Shown here: piece after piece, positions 50,226-57,454 of the stretch | Position numbering within the stretch: the stretch's first letter is position 1 | How the letters are laid out: each line of letters begins with the position of its first letter | Source of the DNA: CAZHON01 sp964534565 | GTDB lineage: Bacteria > Patescibacteriota > Gracilibacteria > Peribacterales > Peribacteraceae | Assembly (NCBI GenBank): GCA_964534565.1 | Contig: CAZHON010000001.1 | Span: 434,001 to 498,000 of the forward strand | Direction: 5' to 3' | DNA: 64,000 nt | Program-made: the position numbers and the translations under genes | Notes under the pieces: generated by a model | What the model saw: only the letters and a program-made list of their open reading frames with translations | The model's database searches: none | What the model was told of the DNA's origin: nothing

Positions 50226-50578
50226 GATCGTCGGCGGGAAAGGGAAAGTGTGGAAGGGAATTTCACCGGTCCCACGAAGAAATAAATCAGTTGCATCGCA
50301 ATGTGCGAGCAGAGTGCGTAGATGATCAATGCATCGAGCGTCGCCCAATCAAGGGTAAACGAGCCAATCGTCGTTGCGGAGAAGATCGATCGGAATGGCG
50401 CAACGATGGGATCTGTGAATCCCGTCACGAACGACACTCCTCCATTACCCGGATTTGCTCCAAAGAAGATGAAGAGGAGTCGCAGGAGTAGCAGAGCCTG
50501 GAAGAGGTCAAAAATGGAATGCGCCGCCGACAGTGGAGTTTTCGTGTAGCGGCGAGAGAGTGTTGTACGCATACACAC
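50222..50578 (-). CDS. YggT-family membrane protein
   Basis: A 118-aa integral membrane protein with two helices of the YggT/YlmG family, which is linked to division-site or membrane organisation in other bacteria. FQALLLLRLLFIFFGANPGN and the FTDPIVAPFRSIF motif are diagnostic. ATG at 50572 is an alternative start. Its TGA overlaps the peptidase ATG by four bases (ATGA), so the two are co-translated. Confidence 0.88.
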   Translation of the reverse strand: MCMRTTLSRRYTKTPLSAAHSIFDLFQALLLLRLLFIFFGANPGNGGVSFVTGFTDPIVAPFRSIFSATTIGSFTLDWATLDALIIYALCSHIAMQLIYFFVGPVKFPSTLSLSRRRS

Positions 50579-50661
50579 TTCGACGGCCTTCGCCTCCCAC
50601 TCTTACCTTTCTTGGCTTGCGTCTGTAAGAAAGTGCATGCAATGAACGTTCTAGAGTACAT

Positions 50662-50805
50662 ATGAAAAAATCCATTATTCCCAGAAAGAAATCAAAACCG
50701 ATGGCCGGCATGCTCCTCGATGCTATTGGGTGGAGTGTTCGTCAGGTCGCACTTCCCATTCCCGAAATTCCAGAATTTCTGAAGACAAGGAAAAGGAAGA
50801 AGTAG
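50662..50805 (+). CDS. Small basic protein, 47 aa
   Basis: Short open frame from ATG 50662 to TAG 50805, too small for many gene finders. It has a basic N-terminus (MKKSIIPRKKSK), a central hydrophobic/amphipathic part (MLLDAIGWSVRQVAL) and a basic C-terminus (KTRKRKK). It might bind nucleic acid or act at the membrane. It stands alone between YggT (divergent) and a terminator, and could be chance; the lack of competing frames and the following hairpin favour it being real. Confidence 0.45.
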   Translation: MKKSIIPRKKSKPMAGMLLDAIGWSVRQVALPIPEIPEFLKTRKRKK

Positions 50806-50820
50806 TATTGATCAACGCAA

Positions 50821-50850
50821 AACACCCGTTCCTTTGCAGGAACGGGTGTT
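50821..50850. terminator. Strong hairpin between the 47-aa ORF and the DoxX gene
   Basis: Perfect 13-bp inverted repeat AACACCCGTTCCT-TTGC-AGGAACGGGTGTT. On the minus strand it is followed by TTTTGC and would terminate the DoxX mRNA; on the plus strand it follows the 47-aa ORF by 15 bases. Likely bidirectional. Confidence 0.75.
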
Positions 50851-50861
50851 GCTGCAATGAT

Positions 50862-51245
50862 TTAGAGGCCGAAAAGAATTGGATCTGCAGCAATGGAACC
50901 TGCACCCAGTGTGAACAGAGCCACGCAGGCAGCGAACAAGCTCAGATCGAATTCCCATCCCATTTTGTCGTGGGAGGAGAACGGAACATTCCACTCATTC
51001 ATTTTCTTGTGGGCTGCGCCGATCATGATGATGCCCAAACCCAGTGCTGCAAACTGCGTCAAAAAGCCAAGAATGAGTGCGAGTCCTCCTGCCAATTCCG
51101 CATACCCAATAAACGTCATAAAACCACCCATCGCTCCTCCAAGTTTGGATGCACAGTGGTAGAGAAAGATCGCTCCGACTGCGAGGCGAAGAACGAGCAA
51201 CCCGATGTCACTGTACTGATGAAGGGAGAGAAGAAACTGCGTCAT
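50862..51245 (-). CDS. DoxX-family membrane protein, second copy
   Basis: A 127-aa protein with four hydrophobic helices. LVLRLAVGAIFLYHCASKLG is the DoxX signature. It is a divergent paralogue of the protein at 21357-21812, without that protein's cysteine-rich ends. Role in redox homeostasis is plausible for the family but unproven. It is divergent from msrB, a methionine sulfoxide reductase, which fits an oxidative-stress context. The start follows CCCCCTTTCTTTCT. Confidence 0.9.
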   Translation of the reverse strand: MTQFLLSLHQYSDIGLLVLRLAVGAIFLYHCASKLGGAMGGFMTFIGYAELAGGLALILGFLTQFAALGLGIIMIGAAHKKMNEWNVPFSSHDKMGWEFDLSLFAACVALFTLGAGSIAADPILFGL

Positions 51246-51336
51246 AGAAAGAAAGGGGGAAAGTAATTGAGAATTCTACGCTTCTTGAGACGTTCCACCA
51301 GTTGCTCCCTTTCCAAGAAAGGACCACAATTTCATC

Positions 51337-51699
51337 ATGACGATCCATCCGCTGACCCCCGAGGAGAAAAGAATCATTGTCGATAAAGGCACCGAAGCGC
51401 CGTTTACAGGCGAATATGACCACTTCTTCGAAAGCGGAACGTACCTCTGCAAACGATGCGGAGTGGAGCTGTACCGTTCGACTGATAAGTTCGATGCCGG
51501 GTGCGGTTGGCCCGCATTTGACGATGCCATTCCGAGAGCAGTGAAGAGCATTCCTGACAGCGATGGATTTCGGACGGAAATTCAATGCAACAACTGCGGT
51601 GCGCACTTGGGTCATGTCTTTACCGGGGAACGGCTGACGGAGAAAAACACACGTCACTGCGTGAATTCTCTCTCCATGCGGTTCGTCCCAAAATCCTAA
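51337..51699 (+). CDS. msrB: Peptide-methionine (R)-S-oxide reductase
   Basis: Repairs oxidised methionine in proteins. Two zinc-binding CxxC motifs (CKRC and CNNC), FDAGCGWPAFDD and the catalytic cysteine in RHCVNSLSMRF are present; the cysteine form is ordinary rather than selenocysteine. At 120 aa it is a short cytoplasmic MsrB without signal peptide. Its stop overlaps the next convergent gene by four bases. Partner MsrA is not in the window. Confidence 0.95.
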   Translation: MTIHPLTPEEKRIIVDKGTEAPFTGEYDHFFESGTYLCKRCGVELYRSTDKFDAGCGWPAFDDAIPRAVKSIPDSDGFRTEIQCNNCGAHLGHVFTGERLTEKNTRHCVNSLSMRFVPKS

Positions 51700-52274
51700 A
51701 TCGCGGTTTGCCAATCGCGAATCGCATCGATGGGATACAGAAGCATCAACACATTGAGTGTGAGATTGTCGCGGATGAAGTACAGCATCACCAATTCAAT
51801 GACAATGACGAGCGCCACTGTCCATTTCCATGAGAAGCGCGCAGTGAACCAAAATCCGAGGATGACGGAACACACATCTCCCACGGAATTCAAAATGCTG
51901 TCACCGGTGTAGTCGAGTGCAGCCGTTGCCGTTCGATAACGATTGATAATGAGAGGGGAATTTTCCAAAATCTCCCACCCAAATTCCATGAAAACCGCTA
52001 ACAGAAGTCTTTGATGAAGAGGAACCTTTCGAAAGACCAAGAGTAACAATGCATAGAAGAACACTCCATGCAGAATGTGGGAGAACGAATACGGATCGAG
52101 AAATAGTTGTGAGGTGTCACTGGCCCATGCATGCATCGTCCACAGTCCAAACCCACACGTACACCATGCAATGCGTCCCATCAGCGCGAGGGCCGCGATA
52201 AAAAGCAGCGTCGAACCTGCAAGAGCGATCGTCGACGAACGAGTGAACAACACTCCCTTTTCTGGGTGATTCAT
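51696..52274 (-). CDS. DUF2585 (UPF0314) membrane protein
   Basis: A 192-aa polytopic membrane protein with about five helices. The segments LDPYSFSHILHGVFFYALL, EFGWEILENSPLIINRYR and GDSILNSVGDV match the conserved UPF0314/DUF2585 family, of unknown function. It is complete. Convergent with msrB. Confidence 0.82.
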   Translation of the reverse strand: MNHPEKGVLFTRSSTIALAGSTLLFIAALALMGRIAWCTCGFGLWTMHAWASDTSQLFLDPYSFSHILHGVFFYALLLLVFRKVPLHQRLLLAVFMEFGWEILENSPLIINRYRTATAALDYTGDSILNSVGDVCSVILGFWFTARFSWKWTVALVIVIELVMLYFIRDNLTLNVLMLLYPIDAIRDWQTAI

Positions 52275-52306
52275 GAAAGGAGTCTACGTCGACATGCATT
52301 CGTCTG

Positions 52307-52924
52307 TCACTGACAGAATGCAGGCGGTGATGAGGAGAAGTCGGTCGCGAAGTGCGCCGTCAGGTAGTAGCGGCTCGTTGCGGGGTCGACTGCGATGCCC
52401 ACACCCATCTTCGTAAATTGAGGGCTGACAATCGTGTTGTAGTGCGAACTGTTCGCCTTCCCTTTTTCAGACATGAAGAAATCGAAGGTGGTGCGAATGG
52501 AGTCGATCATTTCCTGCGTACAGTCGGCGCTATCGCAATCGTAGATTCCCCATCCAATGTTTTCGGTAAAGGTACGGCTGCTCACATTTTTGAAGGTGAG
52601 GCCTTTTGCGGCAAACCACTGCTCAATCGCGTCGTAATCGTAGTACGCCGCTTTCCATGTTCGTTTGTGGGAAATCGTTCCTCGTTTTGCTGCGAAGAGT
52701 GACCAGTTGCCCGCGGTTGTGTCCAACGACGTATCGAGTGTGTAGGGGGAAAGTCCCTGCGTGGCACGGTAATCGTTGTACCAGCCAAGCCATGCGTTTC
52801 GAACCGCTGTCATATCGACATGCGAAATTGTCTGCACATTCACTTGCGTGCAGGAATCTTGTGCCTGCGACAAAGGAGTGAAAGCGGAAAACCCCGCGAG
52901 AAGAATGCTGAGTGTCGAAAACAT
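52307..52924 (-). CDS. Secreted CAP/SCP domain protein
   Basis: Exported 205-aa protein with a signal peptide (ends near SQAQ) and one CAP domain (cysteine-rich secretory, antigen 5, PR-1). Markers are NDYRATQGLSPYTLD, the ENIGWGIYDC strand and HYNTIVSPQFTKMGVGIAV. One of the two cavity histidines is present (HYN); the other lies in SHKRTW. Bacterial CAP proteins have been tied to adhesion, lipid binding or host interaction, without a settled activity. Confidence 0.88.
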   Translation of the reverse strand: MFSTLSILLAGFSAFTPLSQAQDSCTQVNVQTISHVDMTAVRNAWLGWYNDYRATQGLSPYTLDTSLDTTAGNWSLFAAKRGTISHKRTWKAAYYDYDAIEQWFAAKGLTFKNVSSRTFTENIGWGIYDCDSADCTQEMIDSIRTTFDFFMSEKGKANSSHYNTIVSPQFTKMGVGIAVDPATSRYYLTAHFATDFSSSPPAFCQ

Positions 52925-53001
52925 GGAGATACGCTACCAGGGTGGAACGTGAAACAAGATGGCACCAAGCACTCTTTTAGTATTTCGTACAATAAGACGA
53001 A

Positions 53002-53583
53002 TTAGAGCGATTTGCAGTCTTTGGAGCACCCCGTTCCGCCATCGCATTCTTCTTGTTCATGGACAAACCCGATGGAAGGAATTGCTTGAGTTCCCTCAAC
53101 AATTCCATTTCCACATTTGTACATCGTGTCCAAGTTGCGTCCGCACTGCATGAACAGATCCTTCGTCGTCTCAACGTCGTATTCCTTTCCCCGCGTGAAT
53201 GTGGTCAACGTGTTCGGTGGCAACGACGACACTGCCTGTCGTTTTGCTGTTGAGTAGAACATGTTTCCGTTCGGGAATTGGTTCTTCCAATCAAATTCCA
53301 TGATCGTGATTTGCGTGTCCGAATCGGTATTGAGGTTCGGTCCCAAGAGCGTGAACTGCACGCCTTCACGGCCTCCGCATGCAAAGTGGTTGCGCTGATT
53401 TGCTTTGATCACGATTCCCAAATCCGCCTGTGTACTTGGTAAATCCTTTCCGTTCTGAAGTGCATTCATTGTTTGAGGGCTTTGAATCAGCTGTCCGGAG
53501 AGCGACGTCAACTCTCCATTTTTCCAGAGCAATACGACGAGAATCAAAATGATGACACCGACAACAACGAGAAATTTCTTCAT
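53002..53583 (-). CDS. Membrane-anchored protein with a cysteine-rich DUF4215-like tail
   Basis: A 193-aa protein with an N-terminal helix (FLVVVGVIILILVVLLW). The centre is a beta-rich domain of no known family. The C-terminus, KCGNGIVEG ... EECDGGTGCSKDCKSL, matches the cysteine-rich repeat first named in Myxococcus (DUF4215), usually part of calcium-binding surface proteins. The ATG at 53583 is preferred to 53616 because the preceding bases are C/T-rich (CCCCTTTTCCTTTT). Function unknown. Confidence 0.8.
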   Translation of the reverse strand: MKKFLVVVGVIILILVVLLWKNGELTSLSGQLIQSPQTMNALQNGKDLPSTQADLGIVIKANQRNHFACGGREGVQFTLLGPNLNTDSDTQITIMEFDWKNQFPNGNMFYSTAKRQAVSSLPPNTLTTFTRGKEYDVETTKDLFMQCGRNLDTMYKCGNGIVEGTQAIPSIGFVHEQEECDGGTGCSKDCKSL

Positions 53584-53672
53584 AAAAGGAAAAGGGGAAC
53601 GCGTTGATTCAATCAAACGGCGTATTTGCTTACAAGAGACAGAATGGATATTTGCAGTGCTGATGTTGTTTC

Positions 53673-53708
53673 AAAAAAAAGAGGAACGCGACAAAACACT
53701 CCTTCCTC
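53673..53708 (-). terminator. Terminator of tRNA-Leu (CAG)
   Basis: Minus strand stem GAGGAA / TTCCTC with a 16-base loop followed by eight T. A second small hairpin CCTCTA-N6-TAGAGG at 53705-53722 precedes it. Confidence 0.7.
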
Positions 53709-53753
53709 TAGAGCCATAGAGGCCCTTTCCTTGGTGTGATTCTCGATCAATGG

Positions 53754-53840
53754 TGGTGCCGATGGCGAGACTCGAACTCGCACAAGATTGCTCTTACACG
53801 CTCCTGAAGCGTGCGCGTCTACCAATTCCGCCACATCGGC
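53754..53840 (-). tRNA. tRNA-Leu (CAG)
   Basis: Class II tRNA of 87 nt. Acceptor GCCGATG pairs with CATCGGC, discriminator A and CCA encoded. The anticodon stem-loop is CACGC-TTCAGGA-GCGTG (anticodon CAG); T loop TTCGAGT is normal. Confidence 0.95.
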
Positions 53841-53979
53841 TGATGTTGTTTTCTTCGAGAGGACAATGAACGAAAACAGGCCGCCATGGTAGCAACTTCC
53901 AGCGGTTTGCCAACGGCTAAACAGAGCGCCCGACCTCTTCTATTGCATTCTTTCAACGAAGGCGGTGTAGGATATCGCC

Positions 53980-55950
53980 ATGATTCGTAGCTTCGTTCGA
54001 CGTCTCGCTCCCTGGCTGCTGCTTGTTTTCTGTGCAGTCAGCATGCTCTGGACCGGAGGAAAGGCATTGGAGTTAACATGGGCATTGGTGTTTGTGGCGT
54101 GGACTCTTGCGTTTGCAGGAGTGTTCTACCGACGAGTGGCTGAACCCACAGTTCCCATTGAACTACTGGCAACACTGGGACTCTTCATTCTCTGGTCGGT
54201 GCTCAGCTTCTTTTTTTCACAAGCGACGAACTATGGTCTTGATGAAATTGTTCGAGAGGGAAGTTTTGCTCTGATCTTCCTTTGGATTGTTCGAGAAATG
54301 CGAGCAGAAGAAGGAAGGAGATTCACTGATCGCTTCATTTCTCTCATCAGCCTCACAACCCTTCTTGCATGCATCGTGGGAGTGATGGTCTATGTGTTGC
54401 AGCCCGTGAATCGTTTCGTCGGAACATTCTTCAATCCTCGCTTCACACCCGATTACTGGCCAAATGCTTGGGCCGATGAACTTATTCTCATCTGGCCGGT
54501 TTTGTTCCTCTGGTCCACAGAAGCACGCACCGAGCGCTCGGTGATCCTTCGACTCCTCTCACTCGCTTTTGTCATCGGGTGTCTGTTCCTCAGTTACTCG
54601 CGCGGAGGACTTCTCACCTTTGCCGCTCAAATTGTATTGCTCGCGGGCATTGCTCTGTGGAAACAGCGCCACAATCTTCACTCCGTATCCGTTCGTCGCG
54701 TGACGGTTGCCGTAAGCTGCGTGCTGCTGATTGCGACAGGCTTCTTCTTTGCCACGAACGTTCTTCGCGCACAGTTCCACCCCGTGCAGTCCGTGTCAGA
54801 GAAGGTGACATTCACCGCAGCGGAGGGAACCTCGTCCATTTCGGAGCGGGCACAGTTTTGGGACGAGTCGATAGTGCTCACGAAAAAGAAACCGCTCTTC
54901 GGGTGGGGGCCGTATAGTTTCCGCTTCGTACAGCCACATTTGCAGCAAGGAATTTTGGCGACATCCGATCACCCTCACAATGTCTTCCTCAAGCTTGCCA
55001 TGGAACGCGGGGTGCTGAGTGCGGTGTTCTTCTTCCTCTTCCTTCTCTTTATAGGAGTTCGTGTCGCTCGTTCCATCAAACGACCGTCAGCGACGGAAGC
55101 GTTCCAGTTGCGCCAACTGCTCCTCTCGGTCGGGTGCATCGGTTTGCTCGCGCATAATTTGATCGACTACAACCTGCAGTTCGTCGGAGTCTCGTTGCCG
55201 TTTTGGATCTTCCTCGGACTTCTTGTCAGTGAAGGGGGAGACACAGCGTTGGAACCGACAGTGCTTCGATTCAATGTCGGGAAGAAAATCGTGAAGACGA
55301 TGGAGTTTGTCTGCGCGACCGCTCTTCTGTTCGTCGTCATGCGCGAAACGCCGTTCATCATCGAGTCGTCGATCGCTCGTGCAGCGGAGGCACAGGGGAA
55401 CGACGAAAAGGCTGCTCAGTGGTACGAACGAGCGAAGGGTGCATGGTTTGGACGTGACGCAGAGTTGGGGCGGGCAAATACCCTTCTTGCTCTCGGTCGC
55501 GCAGATGAGGCTCTTGCAACGTTGCAAACACTGCGAACGCACAACACGATCGATGGGCGTGTGGAACAGATGATCGGAAGAGTGATGTTGAAAGAGAAGC
55601 CGCAAGAAGCACTGCAACACCTCGCGGTTGCATTCGCATGGAATGGTCAGAACGATCTGGGGATTCTTCTGTCCGTCCTGCAGGCACTCGATGCATCTCC
55701 CAGTGAGATGACTGTGGATTGGAGAGATCGCGTTGTGTCGACGCTCACGGCATACGAACAGGCTATCAAGGGAAACGTTCACTACATTGCGCTGTCCCAT
55801 AATGTCGAAGACTTCAAGCAGAGTGCGGAAATTGCCTCCCGTCTGTTCCCAGACGATGCGCCGAAGATCGAGCTTCTGGATGCATCGGTCGAACGCCACT
55901 CCACAGAAGCTCGTGCCTCAAAGACGGTGGAGCGCGGCATTCTTTGGTGA
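53980..55950 (+). CDS. O-antigen ligase/polymerase-like membrane protein with TPR tail
   Basis: Polytopic glycan ligase or polymerase of the Wzy_C/WaaL superfamily (656 aa). About ten helices cover residues 10-450. The large extracytoplasmic loop has the family's SYSRGG and the key SDHPHNVFLKLAMERG segment. The C-terminal ~190 residues form TPR-like helical repeats (EKAAQWYERAK, DEALATLQTLR). It may ligate or polymerise a surface polysaccharide or glycosylate proteins; no glycosyltransferases are adjacent. The stop is TGA. Confidence 0.87.
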   Translation: MIRSFVRRLAPWLLLVFCAVSMLWTGGKALELTWALVFVAWTLAFAGVFYRRVAEPTVPIELLATLGLFILWSVLSFFFSQATNYGLDEIVREGSFALIFLWIVREMRAEEGRRFTDRFISLISLTTLLACIVGVMVYVLQPVNRFVGTFFNPRFTPDYWPNAWADELILIWPVLFLWSTEARTERSVILRLLSLAFVIGCLFLSYSRGGLLTFAAQIVLLAGIALWKQRHNLHSVSVRRVTVAVSCVLLIATGFFFATNVLRAQFHPVQSVSEKVTFTAAEGTSSISERAQFWDESIVLTKKKPLFGWGPYSFRFVQPHLQQGILATSDHPHNVFLKLAMERGVLSAVFFFLFLLFIGVRVARSIKRPSATEAFQLRQLLLSVGCIGLLAHNLIDYNLQFVGVSLPFWIFLGLLVSEGGDTALEPTVLRFNVGKKIVKTMEFVCATALLFVVMRETPFIIESSIARAAEAQGNDEKAAQWYERAKGAWFGRDAELGRANTLLALGRADEALATLQTLRTHNTIDGRVEQMIGRVMLKEKPQEALQHLAVAFAWNGQNDLGILLSVLQALDASPSEMTVDWRDRVVSTLTAYEQAIKGNVHYIALSHNVEDFKQSAEIASRLFPDDAPKIELLDASVERHSTEARASKTVERGILW

Positions 55951-56006
55951 TGCTTCACAGAGCAAGACTCTCCACGTAGTCTGACCCAGCTTTTTACCCA
56001 ATTTCT

Positions 56007-56534
56007 ATGAACCATTCAAAATTCGTTGTTCTCGCGGTCACACTTCCATCGTTACTTCTCTGTGCATGCGGAAAGGATTCCAATGTCCAGGTCGGCAGCG
56101 GAAGTGGACAGCAAGTCGTTGTCAAAACCTACATGCCTGTCGGAGAGGTGAAAGACCCTGTCCACGGGAAAGAGGTGTGGCTGTCGTACGGCGCACTTGC
56201 AGGAGTGGGGAAGGAGAAAGCCAATGGCATTGCCACGATGCACGTCTTCGAGGACTCCAATTCCAACATCGGCATTCAGTTGAATATCGCGCTCGAGAAA
56301 GAAGGAACCTTCTACGAAGCCTGGGTTGCCAAACCGAACTCCGCACCGTCCTCGTGGATCAGTGTTGGTCATGTCGGAAGTGTCCTGGGAGACGTCCGTC
56401 ATGCGGTTTCTGCGAAGAAGGAACAGGACGTTCGAGACTATTCTGAGGTCAAAATTACGCTCGAAAATGACGACGGAAACACGGCCCCATCGACGGTCGT
56501 TGCCGAGGGTGTGCTCAAAAAGGCGAATCGATAG
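56007..56534 (+). CDS. Lipoprotein resembling the RskA extracytoplasmic domain
   Basis: A 175-aa lipoprotein (signal LPSLLLCAC). The domain has a FYEAWVAKPNS strand and DYSEVKITLENDDG near the end, which resemble the C-terminal domain of anti-sigma-K factor RskA (YxxWL ... TLEP). It lacks the cytoplasmic anti-sigma part, so it is not an anti-sigma factor itself. The role is unknown. The ATG follows TTTTTACCCAATTTCT. No sigma factor is adjacent. Confidence 0.75.
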   Translation: MNHSKFVVLAVTLPSLLLCACGKDSNVQVGSGSGQQVVVKTYMPVGEVKDPVHGKEVWLSYGALAGVGKEKANGIATMHVFEDSNSNIGIQLNIALEKEGTFYEAWVAKPNSAPSSWISVGHVGSVLGDVRHAVSAKKEQDVRDYSEVKITLENDDGNTAPSTVVAEGVLKKANR

Positions 56535-56563
56535 GTCAAGCGACGAAAACGTATCTCCGAAAG

Positions 56564-56671
56564 TGGCCCTCCCTATTGCCGAGAGGCATTGAGGGGGGCT
56601 TTGGTGTCCGCAGAGACCCGAATCCAGGTGATTGGGTGGGCGGTAAACGTTGCTATCGGCTCCCTAGACCT
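56564..56671. other. GC-rich hairpin cluster
   Basis: Imperfect long hairpin 56564-56601 with a GAGA tetraloop (TGCC-GAGA-GGCA core at 56577-56588), followed by pairings CCGC/GCGG with CCCGAATC/GATTGGG near 56608-56643 and GACC/GGTC near 56667-56682. It probably forms the 3' part of the minus-strand transcript that starts near 56805, or the 3' end of the lipoprotein mRNA. Confidence 0.45.
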
Positions 56672-56785
56672 TTAGAGGGTCGGCAGGCTGAGCACCATCG
56701 TCACGCAGAGGAAGGTGATCAGAACCACGTGCGTAAGCACGAGGGGGAGCGAAGCGCGGGTAGATGTAAGCTTCACTGTTTTCAT
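56672..56785 (-). CDS. Small membrane protein, 37 aa, or structured RNA
   Basis: Open frame from ATG 56785 to TAA 56672. It has a basic N-terminus (MKTVKLTSTRAS) and one hydrophobic helix (LPLVLTHVVLITFLCVTMVL). A good promoter and C/T-rich leader lie just upstream, which favour translation. However the same 260-base unit is full of hairpins, so it could equally be a non-coding RNA with a chance ORF. I know no homologue. Confidence 0.45.
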   Translation of the reverse strand: MKTVKLTSTRASLPLVLTHVVLITFLCVTMVLSLPTL

Positions 56786-56788
56786 GGT

Positions 56789-56839
56789 AGTCCCGGGGAG
56801 GGGACTGCGGGAGTGTAAGGACGCAGATTTTGTTGTCTA
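56789..56839 (-). promoter_or_regulatory. Promoter and 5' hairpin of the small transcript
   Basis: Minus strand -35 TAGACA (56839-56834), 16-base spacer and -10 TACACT (56817-56812), expected +1 near 56805. The first transcribed bases form the hairpin AGTCCC-CTCCCC-GGGACT (56806-56789), 4 bases before the ATG. Confidence 0.6.
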
Positions 56840-57133
56840 GTCATCATTGACGACATGTTGTACTCATGACATGACGTATCTATTTGCCTCTATTTTGGGT
56901 AAAAGTTGAAATAACAAACGAGAACGAGTGGTTAACGTTACAGTACACTGTATAAAAAATGTGTACATAATGTGTGTAAGAGCAGGGGATTGGGTGATTG
57001 ATAAAAATTGGTAATGTTTTACCGTATACTTATTAAAGAAGGCGAACCGAGAAATTAAAAACAAGACCGAAGGGCTTTTCGAGCATACTGAAACCAGTTG
57101 TAGACTTTAAAAGGATGCAGATCACTCGCTGTA
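56840..57133. other. AT-rich intergenic stretch with palindrome
   Basis: No ORF is supported. The DNA is much richer in A/T than its surroundings. It contains a perfect palindrome TACAGT-AC-ACTGTA at 56939-56952 next to TATAAA. On the minus strand a weak stem (AAGCCC/GGTCTT) followed by TTGTTTTT at 57078-57057 may terminate tRNA-Arg. Confidence 0.4.
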
Positions 57134-57210
57134 TGGTCGGGACGACAAGACTCGAACTTGCGACCTCACGGTTCCGAACCGTGCGCTCTAGCCAACTGAG
57201 CTACGTCCCG
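57134..57210 (-). tRNA. tRNA-Arg (CCG)
   Basis: Class I tRNA of 77 nt. Acceptor CGGGACG pairs with CGTCCCG, discriminator A, CCA encoded. D arm TAGCTCAGTTGGCTAGAGC, anticodon stem-loop CACGG-TTCGGAA-CCGTG (CCG reads codon CGG), T loop TTCGAGT. Confidence 0.95.
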
Positions 57211-57454
57211 AAGAACGAGAGGAATGGTAGGCCATCGATCTCGGAAGTACCAGTGAAGGCGCGACACGCTGCGAATTTGAAGAAAAGAAAAACTCTGTCA
57301 AAACATGCAACACAATCAGTAGTGTGTATTTGCAAGCCATCGCCGCTATGGATTGTTGTTTCAAAGGCGTTTCTACTGCCAAGACTTACTATGAGACCTT
57401 GTCAATAAAGTGCAGGAAGCGTAAAAGACTGAAGTAATTTTCCCCACCTTTCCT

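Noticed and set aside
50226..50348. Longer start of the M23 peptidase
   Set aside because: It would overlap the YggT gene in another frame by 127 bases; the ATGA overlap start and lipobox fit better.
56535..56820. tmRNA, RNase P RNA, SRP RNA or 6S RNA in the hairpin-rich gap
   Set aside because: I looked for the conserved core sequences (tRNA-like end, GGAAAGTCC and ACAGAA, GGAAGGAAGCAGCC) on both strands and found none.
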